64,000 nucleotides of DNA from Jannaschia pagri (lineage in GTDB: Bacteria; Pseudomonadota; Alphaproteobacteria; Rhodobacterales; Rhodobacteraceae), in contig NZ_BPFH01000001.1 of assembly GCF_019655435.1 (NCBI RefSeq), forward strand, positions 434,001-498,000, in the 5' to 3' direction. Of this stretch, positions 52,919 through 61,327 are shown piece after piece. The notes below the pieces were generated by a model, which ran no database searches, was not told the DNA's origin, and saw nothing but the letters and a program-made list of their open reading frames with translations. A program made the position numbers and the translations under genes. Each line of letters opens with the position of its first letter. Position 1 is the first letter of the stretch.

Positions 52919-53407
52919 ATGGTCCAACTATCAAAGACCGCCATGGCGGCAGCTTGCGGCCTTGCGATGATGTCCTCGGCCGCTGTGGCCTGCCCGGATG
53001 TCCGTCAAAATGGCGCTTACGGGCGGTACACCGGGTCGGATCTCTATGATCCGAAGTACTTCAATGTGACCGCCGGGGGGAACTATAGCCTGAAACGGCA
53101 GTGTGGCGGCATCTACAAACAGTTGCGGAGCGATAGGGGCGAAGGGTTCTTTCCGATCCCACCGGATTTCACCTTGGAGACGCCGGGCCTGGCTGGGTTC
53201 ACCCTTGTCGTGGCAGTGGTCAGCGAATGCGACAGCACCCTGCTGATCAATACACCCGCTGGGAATTGGTATTATGACGACGATGACAATGGCAATCTGG
53301 ACGCGATGATTTCGCTGACGTCCCCATCATCGGGCATCTTGGACATTTGGGTTGGCACAGCCGATGGCGCCTATTGCGATGCGCAATTGCGCCTAGAGAC
53401 GTTCTGA
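52919..53407 (+). CDS. secreted hypothetical protein, pre-peptidase C-terminal-like
   Basis: A 162-residue protein with a signal peptide (MVQLSKTAMAAACGLAMMSSAAVA) followed by Cys25. The mature part is a beta-sandwich-like domain with an acidic turn YYDDDDNGNLDAMISL (about 120-135, possibly calcium-binding) and the ending GILDIWVGTADGAYCDAQLRLETF, reminiscent of bacterial pre-peptidase C-terminal (PPC) domains. It is preceded by a GGAGGGAGAGG ribosome site. No enzymatic domain is attached. Confidence 0.75.
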   Translation: MVQLSKTAMAAACGLAMMSSAAVACPDVRQNGAYGRYTGSDLYDPKYFNVTAGGNYSLKRQCGGIYKQLRSDRGEGFFPIPPDFTLETPGLAGFTLVVAVVSECDSTLLINTPAGNWYYDDDDNGNLDAMISLTSPSSGILDIWVGTADGAYCDAQLRLETF

Positions 53408-53411
53408 CGGA

Positions 53412-53438
53412 GGCCCGCCAACCAAGCGCGTGCGGGCC
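53412..53438. terminator. convergent hairpin after the secreted hypothetical
   Basis: GGCCCGC (53412-53418)/GCGGGCC (53432-53438), 7-bp stem, 13-nt loop, starting 4 bp after the stop codon and before the end of the convergent DUF4387 gene. No U-tract. Confidence 0.45.
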
Positions 53439-53458
53439 GTCTCAACCGGCCCGCGGCA

Positions 53459-53746
53459 TCAGACGGGCATACCGCGCAGAACCTCGGCCAGGGCAGCCCC
53501 ATGCATGTCCCGGTCCCGGGCGCTGCCTTGAACCTGCGGACGGGGCAGGCTGATCTTGACGACGCCCAGATCAGGCAGGTCGAAGCGCTTGACCTCTGTC
53601 ACACCCAGCCGGGCGGCGAAACGGTCCGTGGGGATGCCAGCAATCACCTCAAACCCGTCCGCGTCGCAGAAAATGTCGATCGTGATCCAGAACGGCCCCG
53701 CATTCTTGGACCGGATGCGATTGGCATGGGTGCCAAGATCAGACAT
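53459..53746 (-). CDS. DUF4387 domain protein
   Basis: A 95-residue protein from ATG 53746 (MSDLGTHANRIRSKNAGPFWITIDIF). Sequence RSKNAGPFWITIDIFCDADGFEVI and VKISLPRPQVQGSARDRDMHGA match the DUF4387 family, which is almost always found next to, or fused with, AtuA/DUF1446 proteins. It overlaps the AtuA-like gene by 8 bp and is last in the operon, so the two proteins very probably form one complex. Function unknown. Confidence 0.88.
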   Translation of the reverse strand: MSDLGTHANRIRSKNAGPFWITIDIFCDADGFEVIAGIPTDRFAARLGVTEVKRFDLPDLGVVKISLPRPQVQGSARDRDMHGAALAEVLRGMPV

Positions 53747-55079
53747 CGAACACCTCCAACCGGAAACCATCCATGGGGTCATCCAGGGGCAAGACATGGT
53801 GCAGAACGAACTCGTACTGCGCACCAAGATCGACCTCGGGCGGCGAAAAGGGGAACGCGAAGGTGGGCATCGGCTCTTCGGCAGTCAGAGGATGATGCAG
53901 CAGCAGCGGGTTCACGGTCTTCGCCACCTCACGCGCAATGGCCGCGTCGGACGCAATGACCTGGGCCATGACGCCGATTTCATTGGGCGTTGCGGTCCCA
54001 GGCTCCAACGGGCCAAGGGTGGCGTCTAGGCCGATGCGGCGCAGCTCCAGATCGTAGGTCACATCGCCCAACCGATCCGCGATCTTGGCACGCGCCCGGT
54101 CTTCGAGAGAGGCGCACCAAGCGTCGATTTGGGCCACGTAGCGCGGGTCCCGGACCAACACGAGCGACATGATCCCCTGCCCCACCACCCGCGCGGCCTC
54201 TAGCTTGACGGTGTAGGGGGCCGGTCGCCAGATAGCGCCTTCCACCCGGACGGATTTGCCCTGCCCCATGTAGGTGGCGCCGCTCACATCCAACGCGCCC
54301 CCTGGCTCATGCAGCAGGATCGGGTCGGAGTTCTCGTAGAGCAGGTGCGCCGCCACCGTCCGTTCGGTCGCGACGCTGGCCTCGGCCATGGGGGTCACGG
54401 TGAAACCGGTGGCGTCAAAGGCAATCTCGATCACGCCGGTGTCGGGATGGGTGCAACACAGCGCGCCGCATTCCCCAACCTTGGCGCCATGCCAGCAGGC
54501 GCCGGGGTCGCAGCCAACGGCCAGGGGCAACGCCGCGATGATCGCCGTATCGGTGGTGCGCCCGCAGATGACGATATCGGCGCCCGTGGCCAGCGCCTCC
54601 TGCACCTGTTCGGCCCCGGCGAGCGCGACGATGTTCGTGCACTCCGACAGGTCGGCGGCACGGGTGGCGGGGGCGCCCGGCAGGGGCGTGACGATGTCCC
54701 AGACCTCTGACAGGGCCTCCGCATCGCGGTCACTATAGAGAACCGCGACTCTGGCACCGCGCCCGGCCTCGGTCAGGCACTCCTGGGTGATCTCTAACAG
54801 CCAGTCGACCGCATCGCCCGCGCCGCAGGTCCCGGCCGTGCCGATCACCAGGGGACAGCCCGCGCGGTGCGCCGCGTCGATCAGGATCGCCCATTCGGCC
54901 TTGGTCTGCGCGCGGGAATACTTGCTGACCCCGCGCCCCAGATAGGCGGGGCCGCTGTCCGTGGACCCTCCGTCGATCGCGATGATGTCCGGGCGCCGCG
55001 CCAACCCCGCCTCTAGCGCGTTGGCGTCCCAGCCGAGGCCCAACGCCCCCGCCGGGATCAGAACCCGAACCTCTGTCAT
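53739..55079 (-). CDS. AtuA/DUF1446 family protein
   Basis: A 446-residue protein of the acyclic terpene utilisation A family. Family features: VRVLIPAGALGLGWDANALEAGL at the N-terminus, IAIDGGSTDSGPAYLGRG (about 33-50), LVIGTAGTCGAGDAVDWLL (about 77-95) and ADIVICGRTTDTAIIAALPLA (about 170-190). AtuA is required for citronellol/terpene catabolism in Pseudomonas, but its reaction is not defined. Here it sits with a CoA transferase and a TctCBA transporter rather than with atu genes. Confidence 0.88.
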   Translation of the reverse strand: MTEVRVLIPAGALGLGWDANALEAGLARRPDIIAIDGGSTDSGPAYLGRGVSKYSRAQTKAEWAILIDAAHRAGCPLVIGTAGTCGAGDAVDWLLEITQECLTEAGRGARVAVLYSDRDAEALSEVWDIVTPLPGAPATRAADLSECTNIVALAGAEQVQEALATGADIVICGRTTDTAIIAALPLAVGCDPGACWHGAKVGECGALCCTHPDTGVIEIAFDATGFTVTPMAEASVATERTVAAHLLYENSDPILLHEPGGALDVSGATYMGQGKSVRVEGAIWRPAPYTVKLEAARVVGQGIMSLVLVRDPRYVAQIDAWCASLEDRARAKIADRLGDVTYDLELRRIGLDATLGPLEPGTATPNEIGVMAQVIASDAAIAREVAKTVNPLLLHHPLTAEEPMPTFAFPFSPPEVDLGAQYEFVLHHVLPLDDPMDGFRLEVFDV

Positions 55080-55094
55080 GTCTGGACCCCCATA

Positions 55095-56603
55095 TCAGGC
55101 GCTGTCGGGCACCTGCGGTTTGCGCAGGATGCGGCGTAGGAACATAGGCGCAATGAAGCCCAGAAACGCCGCGATGAACAGCCCGATGCTGATCCCGGAG
55201 GAAAACAGATAGGTCCAATCCCCGTCAGAGAGCACCATGGCATCCCGCAGCTGCTTCTCCATCTTACCGCCCAGAAGGATGCCCAGGATCACCGGAACCG
55301 TCGGGATGTCGAGCTTGCGCAAGACGTATCCCAAGACGCCGAAGACGACGACCAGCAGCAGATCGAAGTAGCTGCCGGTGAGGGAGTAGATCCCCACGAA
55401 GCTGACCATGGTCACGCCGGGCATCAGAATGGCGGGCGGCAGGTCCAAAATCTTCACGAAGATCTTAACCATGGGGACGTTCATCGCCAACAGGACGAAG
55501 TTCGCGATCAAGAGCGAGGCGATCAGGCCCCAAACCACGTCGGGCCGGTCTGTGAACAACGTTGGCCCTGGCGTGATGTTGAGCGTCACCAGAACCGCCA
55601 GCAAGACGGCAGTGGTCCCGGACCCAGGCACGCCAAGCGTCAGCATGGGGACCAGCGCGCCCCCAGCGGCGGCGTTGTTGCCCACCTCTGGCGCGGCAAT
55701 GCCCTTGGCAACGCCAGTGCCGAAGCCGCCCTTTTCGCCCGCGATGCTCTTTTCCGAGACATAGGTCAGGAAGGACCCCAGCGAGGCCCCTGCCCCCGGC
55801 AGAACACCGGCGACAAAGCCGATGACCGACGACCGGGCCATGACCCACCGGGTGGACCAGATCTCGCCCCAGGGAACGGTGACGCGGCCCAGCACAATGT
55901 TGAGGGCGCCTTGCTTGCCGTGCTTTTCGATGAAGAAAAACACCTCGGACACCGCAAACAGGCCGACGATGGCCACCAGGAAGTCGATCCCGTCATAGAG
56001 GTGCAGGTTGCCCCCCGTCAGCCGCGCCATACCGGAGTTGGGGTCGAGGCCGATCATTGCGATCATAATCCCCAAACAGGACGCAAACGCCGCCTTGGCT
56101 TGGTTCTTGGAGGCCACACCGCCCAGGGTGCAAAACGCCAGCAGATAGAGCGCGAAGTATTCGGCAGGCCCGAATTGATAGGCCACGCGGCTGAGCATGG
56201 GGGCCAGCAGCATCAGGCCGATGGTCGACAGCGTCGCGCCGACGAATGACGCAACGCCAGAGATCACCAGCGCGTCGCCGGGCCGCCCGTTCTTGGCCAT
56301 GGGATGCCCATCGAGGCAGGTCATCATCGCCGGTTCATCGCCTGGGATGTTGAGCAGGATCGAACTGATCCGACCGCCATACATGGCGCCGTAGTAAATC
56401 GCCGTCAGCAGGACCAGCGCCGCGACCGCGTCGAGGCCCAGCGCGAAGGTCAGCGGGATCATGATCGCCACGCCATTGGACGGGCCCAGGCCCGGCAGCG
56501 CGCCGACGATGGTGCCGATGAAACAGCCCAGAACGGCCAGCATCAGCGTGAACGGAGAGAAGGCGATCGAAAAGCCGAGCGCGAGATTTGCCGCGATATC
56601 CAT
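55095..56603 (-). CDS. tctA: tripartite tricarboxylate transporter large permease
   Basis: A 502-residue, about 12-span membrane protein of the TctA family. Conserved family segments: GTIVGALPGLGPSNGVAIMIPLTF (about 30-53), GAMYGGRISSILLNIPGDEPA (about 72-92) and a second copy ALLVP/ALPGAGASLGSFLTYVSEK near 270. Moves di- or tricarboxylates with the TctC binding protein. Between tctB and the AtuA gene on one strand. Confidence 0.94.
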   Translation of the reverse strand: MDIAANLALGFSIAFSPFTLMLAVLGCFIGTIVGALPGLGPSNGVAIMIPLTFALGLDAVAALVLLTAIYYGAMYGGRISSILLNIPGDEPAMMTCLDGHPMAKNGRPGDALVISGVASFVGATLSTIGLMLLAPMLSRVAYQFGPAEYFALYLLAFCTLGGVASKNQAKAAFASCLGIMIAMIGLDPNSGMARLTGGNLHLYDGIDFLVAIVGLFAVSEVFFFIEKHGKQGALNIVLGRVTVPWGEIWSTRWVMARSSVIGFVAGVLPGAGASLGSFLTYVSEKSIAGEKGGFGTGVAKGIAAPEVGNNAAAGGALVPMLTLGVPGSGTTAVLLAVLVTLNITPGPTLFTDRPDVVWGLIASLLIANFVLLAMNVPMVKIFVKILDLPPAILMPGVTMVSFVGIYSLTGSYFDLLLVVVFGVLGYVLRKLDIPTVPVILGILLGGKMEKQLRDAMVLSDGDWTYLFSSGISIGLFIAAFLGFIAPMFLRRILRKPQVPDSA

Positions 56604-56606
56604 GGC

Positions 56607-57047
56607 TCAGAGGATCCCCCGCGGCAGGCCGATCAAACTCAGCCCTAAGACGAAGCGGAAGACTAGGAACAGACCAATGGACAGCCCCACGCCGGTCAGG
56701 GCAGCGATTTTCGGCTTTGGGTTGATCTGCCAGGACAAGGCCCCCGCCACGATGGCCGTGGGCAGCAAGAACCCCAGGGGCCGCAAGGCATAGGCATAGC
56801 CCACCAGCAGCACCGTCGAGAGGGCAAGCGCCCCCAGCGCCGGCAGCGCTGGCCATTCGGGTTCGCCATCGGGCTTGAGCATCATCATCGCGCCACAGAT
56901 GGCCGCCACCAGGCCCACCGCCATGGGAAAGGTGCGGGACCCAAGGGGGTCGGAAAAGAATGGCGTCGCGATCTGAGCCGCACTCGCCACGTAGGCGAGC
57001 GAGCCGATAATCACGACAGCGCCGAACACTCGGTCGCTGGCAAGCAT
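56607..57047 (-). CDS. tctB: tripartite tricarboxylate transporter small subunit
   Basis: A 146-residue protein from ATG 57047 (MLASDRVFGAVVIIG) with four hydrophobic helices (about 8-28, 40-60, 75-95 and 108-140), typical of TctB. Low sequence conservation, but position between tctC and tctA and the four-helix pattern settle it. Its stop is 3 bp before tctA, which it precedes in the transcript. Confidence 0.88.
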   Translation of the reverse strand: MLASDRVFGAVVIIGSLAYVASAAQIATPFFSDPLGSRTFPMAVGLVAAICGAMMMLKPDGEPEWPALPALGALALSTVLLVGYAYALRPLGFLLPTAIVAGALSWQINPKPKIAALTGVGLSIGLFLVFRFVLGLSLIGLPRGIL

Positions 57048-57107
57048 GTCGGTCTCCTGACTGGATGCGGGCGAGATGCGCACAAGGTGGCCGTCGCCAC
57101 GGGACAG

Positions 57108-57135
57108 TCGGGCGGCACAGATCAGCGCCGCCCGA
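57108..57135 (-). promoter_or_regulatory. hairpin between tctC and tctB
   Basis: Perfect 9-bp stem TCGGGCGGC (57108-57116)/GCCGCCCGA (57127-57135) with a 10-nt loop, in the mRNA interval after the tctC stop and before tctB. It could stabilise the tctC message or cause partial termination, giving more binding protein than permease. Confidence 0.5.
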
Positions 57136-57149
57136 TGCAATGCGGCCTG

Positions 57150-58109
57150 TTACTGGATCACGCCAATCTCGCGGGACAGCGCCTGCACGTCGGCGATGTT
57201 CTGCGTGATGAAGGCGTCAAAGTCGCTGCCGGTGATCAGGAACGGCGCCAAACCGTTGGCGGCCATGGCCTCGGCCCATTCGCTGCTCTCGCCGACGGCT
57301 TGCAGCTTGTCGGCCCAGGCTTGGTAGTGGTCGTCCGAGACGCCCTTGGGCACATACAGCCCGCGCCAGTTCACCGCGACCACGTCGAGGCCCTGTTCCT
57401 TGGCGGTCGGGATGTCGTCGAAGCCGGGCACACGTTCCTCGGTCAAGACAGCCAAAACGCGCACATCGCCCGACTGAATAAAGCCCACGACCTCGGACAT
57501 GTCGCCGGTCATGCCCTGGGTGAAGCCACCCACGGTCTGGGTGATCGCATCCGCGCCGCCGTCGACACCGATATACTTGATGGAGCGCACATCCTCGATC
57601 CCCGAGGCTTGGGCCAGCTGCAGCACCTTCAGATGGTCAAAACCCCCCGCAGCGGAGCCACCGGCGAACGCGACCGAACTCGGGTCCGCGGCCATGGCGG
57701 CCAGCATGTCGCCCAGGGTCTGGAACTCGCTATCGGCGCCCACGACGATCACGCCAGGGTCCGCCCCGATGGCGCCCAGGAACCGAACCTGATCGGCTGT
57801 CGCGCCACCAAAGGCGTTTTGGGCCAAGCGGGTGGCCGTGGCCTGGCTGGCCGCGACGATCAGGTCTTCTTCGCTGCTCCGCTCATTCACCACGGATTGG
57901 AACGCGAGGCCGCCGCCCCCACCGGCCATGTTGGTGACCTGGACAGGCGTATCGACCTGACCGATGTCGTATAGGATCTTGCCGATCTGGCGGCAGGTGA
58001 AGTCCCAGCCGCCACCGGGGTTCGCCGGGGCGATACATTCGGCAGCCGTCGCAGTGCCGCCCACAAAGAGCGCGGCGCCCGTCAGCAGGGCGCGAAAGGT
58101 ATAGGTCAT
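57150..58109 (-). CDS. tctC: tripartite tricarboxylate transporter substrate-binding protein
   Basis: A 319-residue periplasmic binding protein of the Bug/TctC family. Signal peptide MTYTFRALLTGAALFVGGTATA; then AECIAPANPGGGWDFTCRQIGKIL, the family carboxylate-binding PxxPGGGxD loop, and VPKGVSDDHYQAWADKLQAVGES near the end. Binds a carboxylic acid for TctAB; ligand unknown. Heads the transporter part of the operon. Confidence 0.93.
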   Translation of the reverse strand: MTYTFRALLTGAALFVGGTATAAECIAPANPGGGWDFTCRQIGKILYDIGQVDTPVQVTNMAGGGGGLAFQSVVNERSSEEDLIVAASQATATRLAQNAFGGATADQVRFLGAIGADPGVIVVGADSEFQTLGDMLAAMAADPSSVAFAGGSAAGGFDHLKVLQLAQASGIEDVRSIKYIGVDGGADAITQTVGGFTQGMTGDMSEVVGFIQSGDVRVLAVLTEERVPGFDDIPTAKEQGLDVVAVNWRGLYVPKGVSDDHYQAWADKLQAVGESSEWAEAMAANGLAPFLITGSDFDAFITQNIADVQALSREIGVIQ

Positions 58110-58132
58110 TGTCGTCCTCCCAAAGACTTTGC

Positions 58133-58174
58133 GGTCCCCATCCTCCGGGGGGACCTTAGTGGGGGTTGTCCCCC
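58133..58174 (-). terminator. tandem hairpins upstream of tctC
   Basis: GGTCCCC (58133-58139)/GGGGACC (58149-58155) and GGGGG-TTGT-CCCCC (58161-58174). They lie in the 175-bp gap between the CoA transferase stop and the tctC start (same strand), where they may separate or attenuate the two transcripts. Confidence 0.45.
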
Positions 58175-58284
58175 TGACGTGACACCAACCTGTCGTGCTG
58201 GGAAAATCAATGCCTATCGTGAAATTCCTTTGCGCGGCGCCGACCGTCGGCGGTTGCCTGCGACGCCTCGAAGGGATCTCGCCC

Positions 58285-59478
58285 TCAGATGGCGCCAGCC
58301 TTGCGGAGCGCCGCGATCTCGTCCGGTGATAGGCCCACCTCGGTCAGCACAGCATCGGTATCGGCGCCCAACTCTGGCGGCGGTGCGTCGACGTGCGGTG
58401 CGCAGCCATCGATATGGAGCCCCGTGCGAAACGCCCGCACTGGCCGCCCATCGTCCAGTTGGTACTCCGCGATTTGATCCCGGCCCTGGACCTGCGGATG
58501 GGCGAGCGCGTCCTCCACCGTCAGGACACGACCGGCGGGGACCCCGATGGCGTTCAACTCCGCCTCCCATGCGGCGGCGGGTCTGGTGGCTAGAACGGCG
58601 CCGATGCGGGCGTTGAGGTCATCGCGATTGGTTTTGCGGTTCAGCCGCGTCGCAAAGCGTGGATCCTCGAGCATATCGGCGAGGCCCAGGTGCCGGGCCA
58701 GCGCCTCCCATTGCTCTTGCTTGTTGGCGGCCACGTTCAGAGGACCATCAGCGCAGGTATAGGCTGCCGAGGGTGCGGAGGTCAGGTTCTCGTTCCCAGC
58801 AGGCACCGGACGTACACCACCGATCAGCCAGTTTGAGACGGCCCAGCCCATGGTGGCCAACAAGCTGTCCAGCATGGAGACGTCGATAACGCAGCCCCTT
58901 GGGCGTGCGTTCAACGCCGCCGTGATGGCCATGGCCGCCGTCAAACCGCCTACCGTATCGCTGACCGGCCAACCGGCCCGCTGCGGGGCGCTCTCGGCAT
59001 CGCCGGTTATGGCCATGGCCCCGGACATGCCCTGCACGATCTGATCGTAGGCCGGGCGGTCGGCCAGCGGTCCGCTTTGGCCGAAGCCCGAGATCGCGCA
59101 ATAGATCAGGCGGGGGTTCACCGCGCGCAGCCGATCCGGCCCGACGCCAAGTCGATCCATTACACCGGGTCGGAAGTTCTCAACCAGGACATCTGCCCCC
59201 TCCACAAGCCGCTCCAACAGGCTCCGCCCCTCCGACACCTTCAGGTTCAGCGTGATCGACCGCTTGCCAGCATTGGGCGCCAGAAAGCTGATGCCCATCC
59301 CGCGCGCCGATAGCGCTTCGTCTTGGCCCAGTTGACGGGCCAAATCACCGGTTCCCGGCACCTCGACCTTAATGACCTCGGCACCGAGGTGAGCCAGTTG
59401 ATGGCACGCGAAGGGCCCGGCCAGGACATTGGTTAGGTCAAGGACGCGGATACCGGCAAGGGGGCGGGTGGGTTCCAT
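58285..59478 (-). CDS. CaiB/BaiF family CoA transferase (class III)
   Basis: A 397-residue family III CoA transferase from ATG 59478 (MEPTRPLAGIRVLDLTNVLAGP). Motifs: GAEVIKVEVPGTGDLAR, GKRSITLNLKVSEGRSLLERLVEGADVLVENFRPGVMDRLG, and PAYDQIVQGMSG, with the Asp expected to carry the CoA thioester. It activates a carboxylic acid by moving CoA from a donor. It is upstream of tctCBA-atuA on the same strand and divergent from the SDR gene, which suggests the imported acid is its substrate. Confidence 0.92.
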   Translation of the reverse strand: MEPTRPLAGIRVLDLTNVLAGPFACHQLAHLGAEVIKVEVPGTGDLARQLGQDEALSARGMGISFLAPNAGKRSITLNLKVSEGRSLLERLVEGADVLVENFRPGVMDRLGVGPDRLRAVNPRLIYCAISGFGQSGPLADRPAYDQIVQGMSGAMAITGDAESAPQRAGWPVSDTVGGLTAAMAITAALNARPRGCVIDVSMLDSLLATMGWAVSNWLIGGVRPVPAGNENLTSAPSAAYTCADGPLNVAANKQEQWEALARHLGLADMLEDPRFATRLNRKTNRDDLNARIGAVLATRPAAAWEAELNAIGVPAGRVLTVEDALAHPQVQGRDQIAEYQLDDGRPVRAFRTGLHIDGCAPHVDAPPPELGADTDAVLTEVGLSPDEIAALRKAGAI

Positions 59479-59600
59479 GCAAGCCTTAAAGCCGGTCCGC
59501 CACCAACGTTCCAGTCTCTCTGTCCGCGGTGCCGTCGGGATCTTTCCGGCGCGGCGCAGGGCCGATACGCTCCGCCCCAGACGGGAGAGGGAGAACAAAC

Positions 59601-60332
59601 ATGGACATGGCAGGACAGGTGGCCGTCGTCACGGGCGGCGCCCAGGGGATTGGCCTAGCAGTGGCCCAGCGCCTGGCAGGTCTTGGCGTCCGGGTCGCCA
59701 GCTGGGATCTGGGCACGGGCAACGCCGATGCCATGGCCCAGGTTGAGGGCGCCATCGCCGTCCCCTGCGATATCGCCGACTATGCCTCGGTCACGGCGGC
59801 CTTGGCCGAAACCATAGAGCGGTTGGAGCCCCCCGCCATCGTCGTGAACTCTGCGGGCGTGGCGGGGCCGAATGCGCCTGTGAAAGACTACGGCCTAGAG
59901 GACTGGAGCAGGATCGTTGCGATCAACCTGACGGGCACGTTCCACGTCAACCGCGCGGTCATTCCCGGCATGCAAGCCGCCGGATATGGCCGCATCCTCA
60001 ACATTGCCTCCATCGCCGGGAAGGAGGGGAACCCCAACGCCTGCGCCTACTCCGCCTCCAAGGCAGGCGTGATCGGCTTCACCAAATCCCTGGGAAAAGA
60101 GGTGTCGGATCAGAACATCGCCGTGAACTGCGTCACACCAGCCGCGGCGCGCACGCCGATCTTTGACCAGATGAGCCAGGAACATATCGACTACATGCTG
60201 TCGAAAATCCCGCGGGGCCGGTTTCTGGAGGTGGAGGAAGCTGCCGACATGATCGTCTGGGCGGTGAGCCCCGCCAACTCATTCACCACCGGGGCGGTGT
60301 TCGACCTGTCGGGGGGACGTGCCACCTATTGA
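59601..60332 (+). CDS. short-chain dehydrogenase/reductase
   Basis: A 243-residue classical SDR. NAD(P)-binding TGGAQGIG at about 12-19, VNSAGVAGPN (NAG-like), catalytic Ser in NIASIAGKEG, Tyr and Lys in YSASKAG (about 151-157) and the PAAARTP/SGGRATY ending. Oxidises or reduces a hydroxyl/keto group of an intermediate in the neighbouring pathway. Divergent from the CoA transferase by 122 bp; the GntR gene follows after 70 bp. Confidence 0.93.
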   Translation: MDMAGQVAVVTGGAQGIGLAVAQRLAGLGVRVASWDLGTGNADAMAQVEGAIAVPCDIADYASVTAALAETIERLEPPAIVVNSAGVAGPNAPVKDYGLEDWSRIVAINLTGTFHVNRAVIPGMQAAGYGRILNIASIAGKEGNPNACAYSASKAGVIGFTKSLGKEVSDQNIAVNCVTPAAARTPIFDQMSQEHIDYMLSKIPRGRFLEVEEAADMIVWAVSPANSFTTGAVFDLSGGRATY

Positions 60333-60366
60333 CGAGGCGCCGGGGGTTTGCGTCGCGTTCGGATAT

Positions 60367-60384
60367 GCATACACTGACGTACGC
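60367..60384 (+). promoter_or_regulatory. candidate GntR operator
   Basis: GCATAC (60367-60372), ACTGAC, GTACGC (60379-60384): a 6-6-6 inverted repeat with one mismatch, 18 bp before the ATG of the GntR/FCD regulator, suggesting autoregulation. Confidence 0.4.
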
Positions 60385-60402
60385 ACCAAGTCGGAGACCC
60401 CC

Positions 60403-61077
60403 ATGGCCCCAGATGCGCCTCGCCCGCCCCGGTCCCGCACCGCCGCCGACGTATTGCGGCGTCTGATCTTCGACGGAGAATTGGCGCCCGGGTCCGACCA
60501 TTTGGAGACGGAGCTTGCCACCCGGCTTGGCATGTCCCGAACTCCGATCCGCGAGGCTGCGGTCCAACTGGCCGCGCAGGGCCTGGTAGAGTTGCGTCCA
60601 CGAAAGGGGCTGCGCGTGCTGCCGATCTCGCCCGAGGACATGCGTGAAATCTACGAAGTGCTGACCGAACTCGAAAGCGGCGCCGCTGGCCGCGCCGCAG
60701 AGCGGAGCCATGCGCCCGGGGTTCTCGATGAATTGGAAGCGGCGATTTCCGACATGGACGCTGCGCTGGACCGGGACGACCGGGATGCTTGGGCCGATGC
60801 CGACGATACGTTCCACCGGCTGCTTATGCGGCTAGGCGGCAATACGCGGGCCGAGGCGGTCGTCGCGATGCTGGCCGATCAAGTACGCCGGGCGCGGGCC
60901 GTGACGCTCTGGTCGCGCCCGCTGCCGGTGCAGTCAAACGCCGACCACCGCGCCGTCTTGGATGCCATCCGCCGGGGCGATGCGGAGACCGCCCGGGCCA
61001 TCCATCGCACCCACCGCGAAACGGCGGGGCGGATGTTGCTGGACCTGATTTCGCGCGCCCGCCTCAAGGCGATTTGA
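60403..61077 (+). CDS. GntR family regulator, FCD subfamily
   Basis: A 224-residue regulator from ATG 60403. The winged helix-turn-helix spans about 10-75 (AADVLRRLIFDGELAPGSDHLETELATRLGMSRTPIREAAVQLAAQGL). The C-terminal FCD domain has metal-binding positions in DDTFHRLLMRLGGN, SNADHRAVLDAIRRGD and HRTHRETAGRML. FCD regulators sense carboxylic acids; by position it controls the CoA transferase/Tct/AtuA/SDR cluster. Confidence 0.92.
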   Translation: MAPDAPRPPRSRTAADVLRRLIFDGELAPGSDHLETELATRLGMSRTPIREAAVQLAAQGLVELRPRKGLRVLPISPEDMREIYEVLTELESGAAGRAAERSHAPGVLDELEAAISDMDAALDRDDRDAWADADDTFHRLLMRLGGNTRAEAVVAMLADQVRRARAVTLWSRPLPVQSNADHRAVLDAIRRGDAETARAIHRTHRETAGRMLLDLISRARLKAI

Positions 61078-61217
61078 TGGCCCCACTGGGCCAAGACGGA
61101 CTGGTCCTATGGCGAGTCGCGGAAAACACCCGACGCCCAATCCCTGCGCGCGTCGCCCGCCAAACCGGCGCATTTTCGAACATACTGGGGCTATTCTCGC
61201 GCCAATGCCGAGCGATG

Positions 61218-61234
61218 TGCTAAAATTTTAGGCA
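61218..61234. promoter_or_regulatory. palindrome upstream of urtA
   Basis: TGC-TAAAATTTTA-GGCA: a perfect 10-bp AT palindrome (61221-61230) flanked by TGC and GGCA, about 95 bp before the urtA ATG. Suits a dimeric regulator of urea uptake, though it is not the textbook NtrC site. Confidence 0.4.
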
Positions 61235-61327
61235 TATTCGCGCAGAATTCCATAGCGGTTTTGCAGAACTGTGGCCCCGCGCCGGGCGGCCCCTCAGGGT
61301 CCGGCGCGTCAACAATGGGGACGAAAC

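Noticed and set aside
61078-61327. Sigma54 promoter for urtA
   Set aside because: No GG-N10-GC pair with the TGGCAC/TTGC context could be found upstream of urtA.
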